Shown piece by piece: positions 53,096-55,110 of a stretch of DNA of 55,110 nucleotides. Position 1 is the first letter of the stretch. Each line of letters begins with the position of its first letter. Source of the DNA: Scleroderma bovista (taxonomy: Eukaryota; Basidiomycota; Agaricomycetes; Boletales; Sclerodermataceae); contig JAYMGJ010000191.1 of assembly GCA_037178675.1 (NCBI GenBank), positions 1-55,110 on the forward strand. The letters run 5' to 3'. The notes beneath the pieces are model-generated. The model was not told the DNA's origin. It was given only the letters and a program-made list of their open reading frames with translations, and did no database searches. A program made the position numbers and the translations under genes.

Positions 53096-53900
53096 ATGGT
53101 CAAAATTCCCACACTCGAACTCGATGGACAAAATTGGAAATTTTACTGCGTGAAGTATCTTGAGGCCACAGCAAAATATGATTGTCTAAGTGTGCTAGCT
53201 GGTGACCCAGACGATGGAACAAGAGAATGGAACCTCAACAATGCTTTATTGCATGATCTATTCATGAAGACAGTCCCACCATCTATCTACTTCTGATGAC
53301 TCCGCTACACTGTGCACAAAAACTTCAAGTACCTCGCAAAATGTTTCTGTGACTGTGAACCCATTGCGGACCCCCACACAAAGAAACTCACGACCTGCGC
53401 AAACAAAGCCAAATGTCATCCATCAGCAGAAGCTCCTACGAGCAAGAATGCAGCCACAGAGAGGCATGTGCATGCAGAATGGGAAGACCCACCTACGAAA
53501 GCCCTCACCTGAGGCACTCAAGACATCGACGATGGAAACGTCGGATGCACCCAAGACCCCTGCACAAGCTCTGAAGCTTTGGCAGAGGGCACTAGCGCTG
53601 AGCGCACAGTTGGTCCAATGGCTCCATGTGCAGCCACGCTGCACAAAATGCCAAATCAACCGCAGAACTTGCTGCAAGCAACACCACAGAGGCTACCCAC
53701 TGGGGATGAACCATGTAGGTGTGAGCAGGAGGCAGCAAAGAGTGCCGTGATGACAGAGTGCACGAAAGGAATGGTCCAGTTGGCCGAACCAAATGAAACG
53801 AACACGGATGTCGTCAGAATGGCCCTGCTAGGCAGAGACATGGCAGAGAGGGCTTGTAGAGTTGACGAGGGCGATGAGACAGAGCACGACAGCAAGTCGT
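53096..53900 (+). pseudogene. Ty1/copia gag remnant
   Basis: MVKIPTLELDGQNWKFYCVK start, SVLAGDPDDGTREWNLNNAL, FMKTVPPSIYF, then two adjacent in-frame TGA codons (53297-53302 region), HKNFKYLAKCFCDCEPI and an AEAPTSKNAATERH tail, frameshifted after about 53510. FCD where related gag proteins have FRD again suggests C>T change (CGT>TGT). The KIP..LDGQNW start and LPPSI-type helix are typical of UBN2-like copia gag. No pol follows in the window. Confidence 0.75.
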
Positions 53901-54609
53901 GACTCCAACAAGCAGAATTATACTGTGAAGTGAAGAAAGTCGTCAGCACAACGAAAATGCAAACAGAAACATACCTAGCACACATGGAGTACCGCTTGTG
54001 GGGGAGTGGACAGGATGTGCGAGTGGTGTAGGGGGTGAGTCCCTTGAAGGCGCGAAAATGGGTGTCTGCCCAAGGAGACCTGGTCTGGCTTGACTAGGGG
54101 AGCTAAGGAGAATAGAGTGCAGGAGCGCACTCGGAGGTTCCGGGAGTTGAGAGAGAGCAGAGTAGGGGTGAGGAGCACAGGGAGTGCGCAACTAGGGAGT
54201 AGGGAGGTTGCCTAGTGTGTGTAGACATGCGCTAGAGAGCTGGGAATAGTGGGATCCACCAGAAATCGTCGGAGCACCGAATAGGGTCGTCTAGGGTCGT
54301 CAGAAAACAAAGAGAGAGCGGCAGGACACAAGAGAAACGACAGAGAAACACCGGAAACGACAGAACTCGCACTTAGACACTCAGATGGGGGCAGAAAGGA
54401 AACTTCTTATTTTTGTGAGGACTAGGGCTATATACTGAAGCCTAATCCAGGGGGAAGGGTACAAGCAACCCGAAGAGAAGGAGAGAGGATGACAGCGCTA
54501 AGAGGGAACGTAATACTAACATAATGACAGCTGTCAGGGATGCTAAGGCGAGGGGAAAGGCTGAGGGACACAAAGGCAGAAGCTAAAGTGACAGGAAGAG
54601 AAGTGGAGA
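53901..54609. other. Non-coding stretch, possibly a reversed LTR
   Basis: Purine-rich on the plus strand. GGGCTATATACTGAAGCC at about 54426 reads as TATATAGCCC on the minus strand, as in an LTR promoter, and an ACATACCT motif near 53970 resembles a minus-strand splice donor. No gene and no second copy were found. Confidence 0.3.
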
Positions 54610-54616
54610 GCAGACC

Positions 54617-54945
54617 CTATGCAGTGCGATGCGACCCTATGCAGCACGATGCAGCCCTATGCAGCGAGACCCTATGCAGGAGAGTGACCCGACCCGATGC
54701 AACACGACCTGATGCAATGCGACCTGATGCAATGCGACCTGATGCAATGCGACCTGATGCAATGCGACCTGATGCAATGCGACCTGATGCAATGCGACCC
54801 TATGCAGTGAGACCCTATGCAGGAGAGTGACCCGACACAATGCAGTGCGACCCAATGCGATGTAGTGTGACCCAATGCGATGTAGCGTGACTCGATGCAA
54901 TGTAGCACGACCCGATGCAATGTAGTAGTGCGACTCGATGCTACT
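54617..54945. repeat. Minisatellite, 15-bp core
   Basis: Perfect tandem CGACCTGATGCAATG units at about 54706-54797 (six to seven copies), flanked by diverged CCCTATGCAGTGCGA and GACCCAATGCGATGTAG units. Long frames here (repeating MRPDA or HQVAL) are artefacts of the repeat. Confidence 0.85.
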
Positions 54946-55110
54946 CCAAGTGACTGAGACAGTCAGGAAGGGATAGGGATGAGCTATGCATGCAGGACCT
55001 TCGCAGGGCCCTATCAGGTGTACCAAGCTGCGCATTGGAGAGCTCTTGTGCAGGTAGGGTGCGGGTGGCTGTGCTGAGTAGCGTGGACTAGTCCAAACAG
55101 ACCCAAAGCT
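54946..55110. other. Window end, no gene seen
   Basis: Unique sequence after the minisatellite, with no supported frame. Confidence 0.4.

Noticed and set aside
54540..54830. 96-residue frame with repeating MRPDA
   Set aside because: Direct translation of the 15-bp minisatellite; the reverse strand gives an equally long repeat frame.
1..55110. CRISPR array, rRNA or tRNA genes
   Set aside because: Tandem repeats present are minisatellites without regular unique spacers. I saw no rRNA-like sequence and no tRNA cloverleaf with A and B boxes.

Overview
The window looks like a transposon-rich stretch of nuclear DNA from an agaricomycete (mushroom-forming basidiomycete). The reasons are very short GT-AG introns (42-58 nt) with TACTAAT-like branch sites, a FunK1-type protein kinase gene, chromodomain Ty3/gypsy and Ty1/copia elements, Tc1/mariner and hAT-type DNA elements, and many transition mutations of the CpG>TpG kind (several CGA>TGA stops). 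The genus cannot be fixed from sequence alone. I found no rRNA, tRNA or CRISPR array.

Layout. 1-3.3 kb: remnant of an unrecognised gene, then a nearly intact six-exon gene with one premature TGA. 3.7-7.1 kb: a minus-strand locus of tandemly repeated exon/intron units, split by a 2.1-kb solo LTR (family A). 8.6-13.5 kb: a FunK1 kinase pseudogene split by a solo LTR (family C, 5-bp duplication GATGG), which itself holds two small LTR-like insertions and a hAT-type MITE with an 8-bp duplication. 13.7-16.1 kb: LTR family B copy 1. 16.1-30.9 kb: an inverted CAGTCAGA-rich minisatellite split by a complete Ty3/gypsy chromovirus (E, 17261-30495, 5-bp duplication GCTGG). E carries gag and pol on the minus strand joined by a likely -1 frameshift site. 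Between pol and its 3' LTR it carries an antisense gene for a Zn(II)2Cys6-like zinc-cluster protein. Later insertions of families C, E and A lie inside E. 30.9-33.1 kb: a second gypsy fragment. 33.7-36.4 kb: an unrecognised gene remnant split by solo LTR G. 36.4-41.1 kb: LTR B copy 2, split by a 2.5-kb DNA transposon with about 430-bp inverted ends carrying a gene fragment. 41.1-42.1 kb: a related copy of that fragment. 42.1-44.4 kb: LTR B copy 3. 44.4-46.9 kb: gag and probable LTR of a third gypsy family. 49.2-52.4 kb: a Tc1/mariner element with 78-bp identical inverted ends and two convergent genes. 52.7-53.9 kb: copia LTR, primer site and gag remnant. 54.6-54.9 kb: a 15-bp minisatellite.

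The most promising items are (1) the two-gene Tc1/mariner element, with a DD34E transposase plus an intact 508-residue protein that has an AT-hook-like basic region and a SAM-like C-terminus, and (2) the antisense zinc-cluster gene inside the chromovirus. Either could be an accessory factor for its element. That role is inference; the gene structures are read directly from the sequence.
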